Below, in pieces: positions 1 to 10,735 of a DNA stretch of 64,000 nucleotides. The position numbers were made by a program, and so were the translations under genes. This stretch comes from Apodospora peruviana. Lineage: Eukaryota > Ascomycota > Sordariomycetes > Sordariales > Lasiosphaeriaceae. The notes under the pieces are model-generated. The model was given only the letters and a program-made list of their open reading frames with translations, searched no databases and was not told the origin of the DNA. Positions within the stretch are counted from its first letter, which is position 1. Each line of letters starts with the position of its first letter. Where the stretch lies: assembly GCA_033439685.1 (NCBI GenBank), contig JAUEDM010000001.1, forward strand, positions 1,984,001 through 2,048,000, in the 5' to 3' direction.

Positions 1-1277
1 GGCCGACGAGTTCGGTGCCGGTAAAAGCGAAGGCGGCCGAGACGAAGACGGAGCAAAGCCCCTTAAATCCGTTGTGGAACGCGCCCGGGTCTGTCCAGTA
101 TCGGCCGCCTATGTAGCCGTCGTCGGGGAAACCGCCTACATTTATTACGATGCCTAGGAGTCTGTACAACATCAAGGGTTAGGTACTGTTTGGTTGGTGC
201 GGTGGGTTGATAGAGAGGAGAGCACTTACATGAATCCTATGACAGCTGTGATCTTGATGAGGGCAAAGACGAACTCAGCCTCACCGTAACCTTTGACACC
301 AAACAGATTGATAATAAGTATGGCGAGAAGGAAGACGGTGACAAATACGGCTCGGTGCATGTTACTGTTCCAGTAGTTCAGGGTGATGGAGGCGGCGATG
401 ATTTCGAGGGGCAACACGACCAACCACTGCAACGCGTAGCTTTGAGGAGGGGAGAACGTCAGCCATTTTTCTTGTCTCGTCGACATGTTAGATCCATCAA
501 GAACTCACTTCCAACCCATGGCAAAGCCCCATGCTGGGTCGAGAAATCTCGTCGAGTAAGCTGAGAAGGAACCGGCAACGGGGAATGTGACGGCGAGTTC
601 GCCGAGGGCCTGAACGGTACAGTACAGCATGATACCGATGAAGCCGTATGCTATCAAAAGCGAGGCCGGGCCGCCGATGTGAAGTGACTTGCCGGATGCA
701 ACGAACAACCCGGTGCCTTTTTATAGCGTCATGTTAGTCTACCTTTAGACAAAGACGGGTGTGGCGCCGAAGCCTAAAACACGGATATGGAGTCCGAACC
801 AGGGCCAAATTCGGGATCATGGGAAAGATCTCGGACTAGTTCTAGACCAAGAAAAGAAGACACGATTTCGGAAAAAGCCTTACCGATCGAACCACCGATC
901 GCAATCATCTGCAAGTGTCTGCCCTTCAGCTCGCGCGCGAGCATGGTATTCGCGGTGCTGATGTTGGCGGCGTGCAGGTCAAAGTAGTGGCCGCCATGTT
1001 CCCTCGTGGCCACGCTCTCGACGTCCACGTCGGCCCTGTCAACCTGGTGGCCACCGGTACTGCCGCCATCGTCGTCGATGCCCGGTACGGGATACTTGGG
1101 CAAGATGCGCCGGTTCGGATCCCGGCGAAAGGAGTCGAGGAATCTCCGCACGGGTGGCTGCGGCGGCGGCTCGTAGACGGGTTCCCGCAGACTCCAGGTG
1201 CTCCCTTGCCGGAAGGAGTCCTCTTTGACGCTGAGCCTGTTCATCTCGATGGCGCCGCGGTCCGGGGGTGGAGGCAT
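1..1277 (-). CDS. Amino-acid permease (fungal AAT family), 3' end cut by the window
   Basis: Proton-driven plasma-membrane amino-acid importer of the yeast amino-acid transporter family (APC superfamily; GAP1/AGP-like). Exons read on the minus strand are 1277-884, 716-509, 439-230 and 161-1. All three introns (167, 69 and 68 bp) have GT..AG ends and keep the frame, giving at least 324 residues. After a ~110-residue hydrophilic N-terminus comes the family hallmark: STANTMLARELKGRHLQMIA followed by GGSIGTGLFVASGKSL, i.e. the substrate-binding TM1 region. It continues through FPVAGSFSAYSTRFLDPAWG and WNYALQWLVVLPLEI, then further membrane helices. I chose the ATG at 1277, the first in-frame ATG before the conserved region; the frame stays open upstream but without an ATG. 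The C-terminal helices lie outside the window. Substrate specificity cannot be told from sequence. Confidence 0.9.
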
Positions 1278-2405
1278 CGTCCCGTCCCTATGTCTCTCGT
1301 TCTTTTGTCTCGGCACGGCCCGTCTGGTCTCTCTCACCGACAAAGTCTCGTCTCACAACGCCGTTGCGCTCACAAATCGGGGTACCGTCCGTCGTCTGGA
1401 TCCTCAAGTGGTTTGGGCAATGGGCTGGTTCCGTTCATGGGCGAAGAAGGGAAGATTAAGCGTTTCCTAATCGCTGCGACTCGGCGGTCTCGTCATTTTA
1501 TTGCCCGTGGTGGCTGTGGTGCCTGCGCAGCATCATGGCTTTGCGATACTGGCGCTTGTTGCTCACGCGAGCCTCTCGTGACTGGCTTGGGCCAAGGTCA
1601 CTGGCTCTCACCAAGGACGGATAACACGATGGTGATATGGCTGGGTCCCAGTCAATTGTTCGACTGCGATGAGCATTGGGTCGAAATACCGACGATGGAA
1701 GGAACAAAAGGATGAGAAACATTGTTTGCGCCGCAGGCACCCCCAAGAAGGGCCAAGCGAGTTCTGGCTGTCCAGTGGTGTTCCATGGATGCTTATCACT
1801 GAGGTGGTGCTGCAGTCGACCCAGACTGGGTGACTGGCAGACTCGCCAGGGCTGGGCTCTGCTGTCAGTGGGGGTTCCATTGGACCCGACGGGATGATGT
1901 GCGACAGGGGCCTGGTGCAGTCGCAGCCCGACACCCTGGGGCAGAGTGGATGTGGTGGTGGGGTCGAAGCGAGAGACTTGAGTCTGAAGATTAGGGGGGG
2001 TGGACCTAGTGCTCGAAGTCTCGAGTTTCACAGAGCTTCAGGAGGCCAAATTGCGGATCCATACCTTACCTTACATAGTCCGTACGGAGTATCGCGACGA
2101 TAGGAAAGTTGCGCATCGTCTGCCTCCTCCAACCCTGTACAAACATCGCGGTATCACACAATTGAACAGTGGTGGCATGTATTGTTGTCCCAACATTGTT
2201 GGCGCCAGCCTCCCATGGGTTGGCCGCCATTTCTATGCATGTATTTTCATGCGTTGGCTTAATCGCTTGATCCGGTTTCGCCAACAGGCCCTCAGCTGCA
2301 GTCGAGGTATACTCCAAAGACAGCTTCAGTACTTGAGTAGGTCTTTGACCACCGACCTCACCACCCGGTCCAGCCCTCGCCCAGATGATCTGAAAGTCCG
2401 GCACC
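1278..2405. other. Intergenic, shared upstream region of permease and APH gene
   Basis: The 1.1 kb between two divergent genes. Several frames stay open for 100-260 codons, but they are mutually overlapping, start on non-ATG codons or lack any family signature. I see no supportable gene, RNA or repeat here. It probably holds both promoters. Confidence 0.5.
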
Positions 2406-3829
2406 ATGTACGACGAGCTCATCGACGCACGTAACCGCCAGCTCCGCGATGAATTCGTCAATTCCATCAAGGACCGAATCTGCGCTCTGTCATCGTCATA
2501 TCACGGTGGCGACGATTGCGAGTTCTTTCGAGAACACGCGATGGGAAGCTTCAACATCTGCTTCTTCGTGCAGTTCTTCCAATGCCCCAAGTCGTCCAGA
2601 GACTCCGATGCCGTACCAGACGGTGATCGCTGGGTGGTCCGCGTGCCCCTTGGCCCGCGTCTCGCCATGGAGCCCTGGGAGAAGGTTGAGAGCGAGGTTA
2701 CAACGATGCGGTGGGTACTAGCTAGGTATACTTAGGTACTTCTCACATCTGCTGACGATATGTAGGTTGGTCAAAAGCCGGACGACCATCCCCATCCCGG
2801 AAGTCTACTTTTATTCTACAGCCTGCGAGCCTGGTCCGTATGGGTTTGCGTCCTTCATGATCATGGAATACGTCCCGGGCAAAAACCTACGCGATCTCGG
2901 CTTCAAGTTGAACAAGCGGGTAGAAGCACTGCCCCCTATTCGAGAGAAGATCTTGGTTCAGGTAGCCAACATCTACGCTGATCTAACACGGCTCGAGTTC
3001 CCCGCCATCGGGCGTCTCGTCCCTGGAGACGGGGACGAGCCCAAGATTGGGAGGATGCCAATCTCCCTTTGTATGAATCAACAGGAACTCGAAGTCGGGG
3101 GGACCCTCGCAATGGTCCGGGAACACGCCGGTGGCAGTACCGGTATCACCTCGACAGACGCGTATGTCTCTCTACTGCTCGATATTGCTCAAGACCTATC
3201 TGAGAAATCCACGGCAATATATTCAAACGAGAAAGAGGCCAAGCGCGGGCTCTATTTCCTGGACCAATTCACCAGGCATGTCCGTGGCAAGTGGACCGCG
3301 GATACCGTCAACAGTGACTTATTTGTTTTAATGCATGGGGACATGCAAAATCCCGCCAATCTGCTTTTCGACGATTATATGAATCTCCTGGCGGTCCTCT
3401 ACTGGGAGTGGGCTCAAACGGTCCCACGCAAACTCTTTCTACCCCCAATATGGTTGCTGGGTAGACCGGAGCACTCCCTCATGCTATTCTACGATGATTA
3501 TATTGAAAAGCCAGCTCATTTCTGCTTGGTCCTTGACGAGGTTGAGAAACAAAACTACGGCGAGGTGTCGTCACTTTCCCGTGACTGGAGACTTGGCCCA
3601 GGACGGCGGCGTTCTTGTCAGCAGAGCCTTGCAGTTCCCAACCCTAATTGATGAGTCCATGCGCTTCTATCTTGACGAGAAGATCCATCGTTCGATCTTA
3701 ACACGCGAGGCTCGCATACAAGAATTCATCGATGAGCACCTGAGCCGTGGGGACGTAGTCCGCAGAAAGTTAATTGATTGGGCAGTTTATGAGGCCGAGA
3801 GGGATCAGGTGCTGCCAAATCCCACCTAA
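2406..3829 (+). pseudogene. Fungal APH-type phosphotransferase, probably decayed (frameshift, altered catalytic motif)
   Basis: Resembles the large fungal family of aminoglycoside-phosphotransferase/choline-kinase-fold proteins (kinase-like fold, physiological substrate usually unknown). Exon 1 is 2406-2710 and exon 2 starts at 2766; the 55-bp GT..AG intron joins the frames cleanly (..TTMR/LVKSRTTIPIPEVYFY). Recognisable blocks are DRWVVRVPLG (nucleotide-binding strand), ASFMIMEYVPGKNL (hinge), LMHGDMQNPANLL (Brenner-type HGD..N loop) and AVLYWEWAQTVP. The last normally reads as a D-W-E metal-binding motif, but here the Asp is Tyr. Near 3560-3600 the family-like reading switches by one base, from frame 2767 (..DEVEKQNYGEVSSLSRDW, stop at 3651) to the next frame (VLVSRALQFPTLIDESMRFY.. 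to a TAA at 3829). No plausible intron fits, since the only GT..AG candidates are under 40 bp. A sequencing indel could also explain the break, but the substituted catalytic residue favours a pseudogene. The start ATG has a good context (CACCATG). Confidence 0.7.
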
Positions 3830-4400
3830 GAGGTGTGAATATCACGCAAGGGAAAGACGCTGAGTTACGGATAGGGCCTAGAAAGTAATGCGCAATACTT
3901 ATAGTCAATACTAGTATAAAAGCTCCCCTTCGACTCTGGTTGTTTGTTTTTAGTACTATGCTTTGCGCTCCTCTCGCTTTCTCACTCTCTTACTCTCTTA
4001 CTCTCTTACATTATCCTTCTCTTTCTCTTACATACTTTATTTTCTTAACCACTATTTCTCTCATTATGTAAAGCCTACCACTGGAATCCCCATATGTATT
4101 TTGGAGAACAGAAGCCTTGTAATTTCCATGAGCACTTACTGTGTTGGTTACAGCAAAGAGTCGATGAAAGGAATATAGGTAATGCCGGATTTGATTTACT
4201 AACACAGTACCTAGTCTAATATGCAAAGCGATTACCTCGGGTGGTTGTTTCAGTGCATAAAGGGGGAACAGGAACCTCCACATTTGCGCAATGGCAGAAT
4301 GGGAAAGGACAGCAAACCCATTCCAGAGGTGAGCAATTGTGTGTGTTTCCCCTTTCAGTGACGGCCTGTCCGACCGGAAAACGTGACTTTCCCTGATTTA
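3830..4400. other. Intergenic between convergent genes
   Basis: About 570 bp between the APH remnant and the coiled-coil gene on the opposite strand. It holds a pyrimidine-rich stretch with an 8-bp tandem repeat (listed separately) and AT-rich sequence likely to include the two 3' ends. No gene is seen. Confidence 0.5.
3983..4009. repeat. Short tandem repeat, unit TACTCTCT (about 3.4 copies)
   Basis: Three consecutive near-identical 8-bp units (cactctct, tactctct, tactctct, then tac) in a pyrimidine-rich strand. This is an ordinary microsatellite-like tract and may vary in length between strains. Confidence 0.8.
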
Positions 4401-4778
4401 CTATTCCTCGTTCTCATCCTGCTGGGCATTTAGCAGGTCCTCGAAACCCTCAAGCTTCTCTTTGAATTTAGTATAGGTTTTTTGCCACCTTTTTATCAAT
4501 GCTTTCTTTTCCTCTATCTTTTCATGAAGTTCCTCGTTGATGTCCGTCTTGCCGCGCCTACTGCGTGCGGCAAAGCCAGAGGAGCTCACCAATTTCGTGT
4601 CAAATTCGTCGTATTCCACCTCGAGCGCGTCCAATGCCTCCTTCTCCTTCTCAAGCTTGCCGTCCAGCTCCGCCTGTAGCGCATCTTTTTGATCCACCAT
4701 CTTCTGCGTGATCACATCACGGTGGCCGATGATATTCTGAAGCTGCTCCAGACGCTCTTCAATGATAGTGTTGGTCAT
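4401..4778 (-). CDS. Small coiled-coil hypothetical protein (125 aa)
   Basis: A single open frame from the ATG at 4778 to TAA at 4401. The frame is open for 11 more codons upstream but without an ATG. The product is strongly charged and helix-forming, with two heptad-rich segments: about residues 5-55 (ERLEQLQNIIGHRDVITQK.. to KEKEALDALEVEYDEF) and about 78-115 (NEELHEKIEEKKALIKRWQK, TKFKEKLEGFEDLL). A short Ser/Arg/Gly-rich linker (VSSSGFAARSRRGK) breaks them. It has no signal peptide, membrane segment or domain that I recognise. The heptad pattern and absence of stops support a real protein, perhaps an oligomer or a subunit. An upstream non-coding or coding exon cannot be excluded. Function is unknown. 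Confidence 0.6.
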   Translation of the reverse strand: MTNTIIEERLEQLQNIIGHRDVITQKMVDQKDALQAELDGKLEKEKEALDALEVEYDEFDTKLVSSSGFAARSRRGKTDINEELHEKIEEKKALIKRWQKTYTKFKEKLEGFEDLLNAQQDENEE

Positions 4779-5270
4779 ATTGACGATCCTGGTGTCTTGT
4801 CGTTCGGTCAACCGTCAGCGGTAGGTAGGGAAGCAGGTGAAGAATGCTTCCCGAGTTGGAAACAGGTTGCAGTAAGGTCTTGTTCTTCGTTTTCGAAAGT
4901 TTTTCTAATGAATATCTGTCTGGAAGTTGTGTTGCGATGTGTGTTGCTGGCATGAGAGAGCATCACCACCATGAAGCAGGAGATATCATCTCGTTTTATA
5001 GACGGATTTTTTTGCTTTGCGAGCCCCCAACAGGAATTCATCATGGTCATGCCGATGAGAAATCGTGAAGATGTTGACTCTGACCCTCTCATGAACTCTG
5101 GCCGTCAACAGTGGTTACGCGCAGTACCGATCAGACACATCATCGAGACGTCTCGGAGTCCAAATCCACCTCACCCATTCGACAACTGAGTAGGAGAACC
5201 AATGAACTGGACATGGTGAGTCTCCCCACCGAATCAAACTCTTAACTTTCGCTTCACTTCAGTCATATTT

Positions 5271-5416
5271 CAGCTCGTGAGCCACTCCAGTAACAAATAA
5301 CATGTTGCCAACTTGGTCAAATTCAGCGGCGCTTCTTCGAGGGTCGGACTCTCCCAGACCCCTGATTTTGGCGAAGTTGGCAACTAGTTATTTTGTTATG
5401 CTGGCGAGCATCACCA
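5271..5416. repeat. Imperfect inverted repeat with perfect 11-bp core
   Basis: GTTGCCAACTT at 5304-5314 is matched by its exact reverse complement at 5374-5384. The similarity spreads outward and inward: about 5271-5330 resembles the reverse complement of about 5350-5416, with both arms carrying a GTGA..GCC..C.AG.ATAACA-AATAAC-type sequence before the core and a TC-AAAT-CAG sequence after it. The centre (5340-5370) also has GGGTC facing GACCC. Such a structure could fold into a hairpin of roughly 60-bp arms, as in a MITE-like element or an old palindromic insertion. Confidence 0.65.
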
Positions 5417-6216
5417 ACGTTATTGTTGATGCGAACCCCCTCGTGAGAATCACCAAGTTGGGCCGTGACACCACTATGTCCACCACGTTTCTTTCCAACT
5501 TCATCTTTCTTCATGACACAGAGGTACTTTCACTTGGAAAGATGTGCCCTTCATCAACATATTAGCCAGTTGACACTGGACGGGTACAGGGCAAGAGAGC
5601 GGTAAACGGGCGGTTCAATGGCCTCCATGACAACTTGCCGCCGGAGCAGGAGTTGTGCGGTGTGTTGGCTAGGTGTGAATCAATAAGGACGCTGTGTGAG
5701 CGACATCACGAAGCAGGAGAACATCAAGACTGAAACACGATTGTGGGAGGAACGTTGTGTCCTCGTGTGAAAGGTAGGGGGGGGAGCACCTTTGGATGAC
5801 GTTGGGCAGTCTAATCCATCACCGGTCTTCGCTGGCTGCTGTCTCGTCGGTTGATGGCACATACACCTTTTCGAGACTGGCCAACAGTCATGCCCCCTTG
5901 TGTGCCGGTCTTGACGATCCATGATGGTTGCCTTCTGATGTAGGGATCTTCCAGACTTGGCGCGGGCAGTCTGTTGCGTGTGCCCAGATTAGCCGCTTCG
6001 GCGTGGGTTAGCTCTATATAATGGTGGACGTGGTGGAGGAGGATCGTCTTGAGTACAGCGAGTGTATTAGGTTAATATTGACCATATTCCCAACCCGCCC
6101 GCTGGCATGATGACTGGTCGGTATAAGGGTGTTGAGCATCCTCGTGCCTACTTCTAACCGTGTCGACAATTCTCGTCTGGTCCATGTCACGGCGGTGGGA
6201 ATCATTTATGTATCTC

Positions 6217-6492
6217 TGCCAGGATTTCAAACCTTAGTGCAGTTACTTGCCAGGTCCTGGTCTGGAAAACACCTTCGTATCTACCTAGCCACCTAACCTT
6301 TTATTTATTTTACTGAGACGTGTATATTACTCTGGGTAGTAATTATGCCCAATGTACCACAACAGGTTTCGAAAATGTCGAGTATCTGTCCAGGAAAATG
6401 AAACTTAGGTTATATGTTTAAGATATAAATGGTAATGTTTTGTCTAGCTTAGGACCTGGCAAAGCAAATCATTTAGGTTCTAAATCCTGGCA
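6217..6492. repeat. Imperfect inverted repeat, arms about 110 bp
   Basis: TGCCAGGATTT at 6217-6227 is repeated inverted at 6482-6492. The arms then stay collinear inward: in each, a second TTGCCAGGTCCT lies exactly 27 bases after the first core. Weaker matches follow (..AAAACA..ACC, ..TAACCT..TTT.ATTTT.CTG..) out to about 6325 on the left and 6385 on the right, leaving a centre of some 60 bp. Many arm differences are C/T or G/A changes. The arrangement is that of a degenerate terminal-inverted-repeat or foldback (MITE-like) element. No coding capacity is seen. Confidence 0.65.
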
Positions 6493-7563
6493 AAGGTATA
6501 TAACATGTCCTCGCTGGGAAATGGAAGTACACTATAACTCGTCGTCAACTCACCCAGCAGGTAAGTTTAACTGGTAGCTACTTATCCTCCTTTTTATACT
6601 TCATACAGGTACAATATCGAGTGTAACCACACCAAGGAAACGTCCTGCGGTACAGTCTTTTAGATATATGCCGGTGTCTGTCTCCACACGGCAGCCCATG
6701 GTACCGAGATGGTGGTTACACATCCCGCTGAGTTTATCTTATCTTCTTAAGTCATGTCAGCAATGCAGCAGGGGTGTGTGTGTGAACTTGACTCGCGGAG
6801 GAATATTCCGTATAAGAAACGGAAAGACATGCTGCCTAGCAGGATGATGCAGGATACCAGTATTGGATGTAACCTGCACTAACTCGTATAATAGATCCTA
6901 TGTATAGATTATAGGATAGAGTTTTCAGTGCAGCGAGACGCCAAAAAAGCCTACGTATACGGTTTATATGCAGTATACACACAGACTCGGAGAAAGACAC
7001 AACACTATATCCGGAATTTGAAGGCGGTAAATGGATTCCCAACAACACACGCACAACCTTTTCAATCCATAATTACATATCTTACCTAAGTGTACCTACT
7101 TGTTACTGGGCTACCGCTGCTCGGGACTATAAAAGGTAGGAGGAGGTGATATTGTTCTGGTTCCTCGGGAATGACTGTACGGCACACACACCGCTCCCTC
7201 CCGCATCCCCTTCATCAAAGACATACAATACAGACAATGCCCAAATAGGAGAAAGGGGCTATGTAGTCGCTCTGCAAACAAAGATTCATATCACGCACAG
7301 ACACACACTTATACTGACATATATATGCAACCATCATGCGTTACGTTGCCAAGCTTTACCGGGTGAAGTTACTGACATAGACACATACTTGTATAGCAGG
7401 TTGACTATATATATCGTTGTGTAGTGATCTACGTAGACACAATACATTTTGTTCGCCACCGAGAAAAAACAAAGCAAAAAACCCAACAAAATGAATAGAT
7501 ATACAACAAGAAAGCGATGACTCAGTTCCCACGACCACTGCCTCTAGAGTACAATAGTAGTAC

Positions 7564-9849
7564 TTATTCAGAAGAAGAACCAGCATCAGCGCCAATAATC
7601 CTACCCTGCGCATCCCTCTCCTTCCGCTTCCACCCAGTGCTAAACAGCTTGCCCATATCAAACCTCGGAAACGGGTGCGCCTCGGTGTTGATCACCACCT
7701 TGTCCAGCGGCAGCAGGTCATCACCCGAAAAAAGCAAATAAAAATACTTCAGCGTCTCAGCCAGCCAGAAGCTCTCCATATTGTTCCTCATGACGGGAGG
7801 AATCACGTTGGCGTTCGACAAACTAGAAAACCCTCCCCCTTCCTCAACGGCAGTATAGTTCATGAAAGACTTGAACATCTCCCAGCCCCACTCCCTATAC
7901 CGAATATCGCCCGTGATGCGCCACATATAAAACAGACTCTCGACCGTCTCCGGCCGCTGCAGGTTGTGGCTGTCGAATGAGTGCACATCGTAATCCTTGC
8001 GCCAGTCTGCGTCCGGGCTAGGGTCGAAGTCCTCGGGCGCCTTGTGGGGAGCCGATTCAGGGAGAGGCGGTTTCGCGATATTGAAGTACGTGATCTCGGC
8101 CGCCAGCCCCGTGGCCATGTACTTGTACATGCCCCAGCAGGTCTGCATCAGCTCGCGCGCGAGCTGCATGTCTGCCTCGTCCTGCTTTGTCCAGGTCGGT
8201 AGTTTCCGTGCTTCCTGCTCCGTGAGACCGCCGGTCGCGGCGAGCGCGATGCTGCCGGGCATGAAGCAGACTAGGTGGTCCATCTTCGGCGACAACTCTT
8301 GGTTAAGGCCGTTGGGTCGTTCGCCGATGATGGTGAACTGTGAGGGCTCGGTGTAGGTGATGAGGTGTTTCCTGACGCCCTGGAGAGCCTCGCGCCACAT
8401 CTCTTGGTAGACAGGCTCTTTCTTGTTCGTTTGCAGATACTGCTTGATTAGGTACTCGTAATACGAATCGCCGCGGCTGCCGAGGCGAACATTATTCCCT
8501 CTGAATTTGCCGGTGGTGGCGTAGATATAAATGGGGACGAGGCCGTCTTCGGCCCCGTTGTCATCGACAAGCTGCATCACTTTCTCAGCCTTGTCCCAGA
8601 AGAGCTTCTCGCCCGTCAATTTGGCGAGGTACTTGAACTCCAGCTGCAGAGTCGTCGTCTCGGCCGTGGATGAGGCTCCGAGGTCGTCATGGGATACAAT
8701 CCCCCTCATCTGTCCCAGGTTGACGCTTGCATACGGCACCCCCGAAGGTGAATCGAACGCAGCAAGCAGCCTATCTGCCAAGTCTTTGGCCTTTTCCAAA
8801 TACAGATCCTCTCCGGGCGTTCCCGGATCATCGTCGGCTATCGGCGCCATGTTTGGGAATTCTGTTGATAGATAATGTGCGGATAAAAGCCCCCCCAACA
8901 TGCGTATTGTCGTCTCGAACGTGTTTACATCCTGGTCCTGGTCCCAGGTCAATTCTTTGGACAGCCACTCCCGCGCGTGTGTTAGCCGGCTGGTGAGGTT
9001 CATCAGCATCAGCGTGTCCAGCGAATCGATGATAATCCATCCCAAGCCCTTCGGTGCCATGTAACGGCCAGTCTTGCTGACCGGATGAAACTCGTCATGA
9101 CCTGACAACCCAATAGTGTTAGCCAACCCAGAGACCAGATGAAAAAGGGGAGCGGCCAACTACTAACCCCAAGCATATCTCTCATAGGCATCCCAACTCA
9201 GCTCCATAGCCTCAACCACCCGCTCCCTCCTCTTGAGCCAGTCGGCCTTGCTCTTACCCTTGCCGGTATCGCTGCGCAGCCATCCCCACTGGCCGAGCTT
9301 GCCAACAGCCTTCTCCTGGTGCTCTCCAAACGAGCCCATGTACCACAGCAGGCCCAGCACGAACAGCGTCAATAACCCCAGCACCCGCTTTTTCCGGTAT
9401 ACCGGCCGCACGCGGCCCGAGGGCGGGTACGCGTACGGCTTGTCCTTGTACATGGGTAAGCCCCCGCCGCGACGGTTCGGGTGCAGGAACTCGCCGACCC
9501 GGTCCTGCACTCCGCCCAATGCGCTCCGCTGCTGCTGCCCTCCTCCGGAGCGCGCCGTCACGCCGGATGCCGGCCACAATCGGTCCTCGAATTGTCGCTG
9601 CGGGTTGCTAAACGAAGGCACATTTTTCGGTATGGAGAAGGACATGTCCTCGACGACGGCGGCGTCTTTTCTTCCTTTCTCGAGTGGCGGCGCCTGGGGT
9701 GCACCAACGACCTCGGCTGCTTTCTCGCGGATGTGGGAAGCGGCGGCCTGCGTGGTCGCTGTGGCGGTCGCTTGGAGGAAACTGATGGCCGAGATGGGCT
9801 TCTTGTTGGTATTGGCGCGGTGGATGTTGAAGGGATCCCGAACGTTCAT
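7564..9849 (-). CDS. Class I alpha-1,2-mannosidase (GH47), ER/Golgi mannosyl-oligosaccharide trimming
   Basis: Removes alpha-1,2-linked mannose from Man9GlcNAc2 on secretory glycoproteins; a Ca2+-dependent inverting glycosidase of the MNS1/ER mannosidase I family. Exons are 9849-9168 and 9101-7564 (66-bp intron, GTTAGT..TCAG), giving 739 aa. The junction restores AWGHDEFHPVSKTG, a conserved GH47 entry motif. It is a type II membrane protein: a Gly/Pro/Gln-rich cytosolic N-terminus of ~150 residues, then one signal anchor at about 155-172 (VLGLLTLFVLGLLWYM), then a luminal catalytic barrel. Barrel motifs include IIIDSLDTLMLM, SSTAETTTLQLEFKYLAKLT, VCFMPGSIAL, RPETVESLFYMWR and, near the end, MESFWLAETLKYFYLLF and VINTEAHPFPRF, whose Thr-Glu lies in the Ca2+ site. 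Yeast Mns1 is about 550 aa; the excess here is mostly the cytosolic tail. ER versus Golgi location is not decidable from sequence. Confidence 0.93.
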
Positions 9850-10735
9850 CGAGGGACCAGCCTGCGCTTACTGCTGCTGGAGCATGGCGGTGGCAAGTAG
9901 GGCGACACGGAGCTTCTGTCCTGTTGTTCACTGAGCTGGGTGCCGGGAAGCCGCGGCCTCGAAAGGTAGCAGGTTGTGGAGAGAAACCGGGATGGGGCAG
10001 GCAAATATGGTTGTCCTTGAAGGAGAGCTGCTAGAAGGTGGAGATTGATACAGCACCTTCCAGACGGCCGGGGTCACCTGGATTGTACAAGATTTGTACA
10101 GAAGCCCCCGTCAAGGACAGGAAACGGCCACGGCAGCAAGGAAGAGAGAAGAGAAAAGGTATACAAAGATGCACAGCGAAGGTGTCGAGTCTTTATTATT
10201 ACAAATTGTAACCAGGAAGCGAGGTGTCCGTCTCTTGATCGGAATATTTCCAGGTAGTGCAGATGGATGCAACTTTGGTGTTCCCGGCGGCTGTTTAAGT
10301 CGGCACGTCACAGCACGGTTGCGGGCATGACAGCGCGCAGCGGCAAGCTTGGCGTCTGAATTCTGAAAAGGACACTTGTTGGATCGCCCCGTCGCGCTTG
10401 CAGCCTTGCACTGGGACTGACATAATCTCCGCGTCTATTTGGACGTCCGGATCACTTTGATTTCTTCTTTTTTCTATACAGCGTTTAATTGGGAGGCTTC
10501 TGTGAAGTCTTTCTGATATTGTAGTTTCTTAGTTCTCACTAATTAAATCACGATGAATCTGAAAGTTCTTGGACTGGGAAAGGTGAATTGCTTACCTAAT
10601 GCTGCCATACCTGACCTTCGATGAGCATCTTGCATATTTTTTTTTGTTCGAGCTAGATGAACCCAGAAACAATTCATACCCGGGGTCGCAACCACTATTT
10701 TACACATCCAAGAAGAAGATTATAGTTCGTCCACA
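9850..10735. promoter_or_regulatory. Divergent intergenic region, GH47 mannosidase / ATG10
   Basis: An 886-bp region between the two divergent start codons, presumably carrying both promoters and leaders. The ATG10 side has AT/T-rich stretches (10450-10560, 10630-10650) and a 23-codon open frame starting at the ATG at 10553 and ending at 10624. That frame could act as an upstream ORF if the transcript starts before it. No other feature is seen. Confidence 0.5.

Larger units (their letters stand above)
4779..7563. other. Long AT-richer intergenic spacer
   Basis: A 2.8-kb stretch upstream of the coiled-coil gene and downstream of the GH47 gene. Frames are short and unconvincing. It contains two long imperfect inverted repeats (listed separately) and AT-rich sequence at 6300-6500 and 6830-7090. 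The composition and the repeats suggest remnants of small mobile elements. No gene is supported. Confidence 0.55.

Noticed and set aside
3560..3620. An intron to explain the frame break in the APH gene
   Set aside because: The only GT..AG pairs are under 40 bp apart with no branch site, so an indel is the simpler reading.
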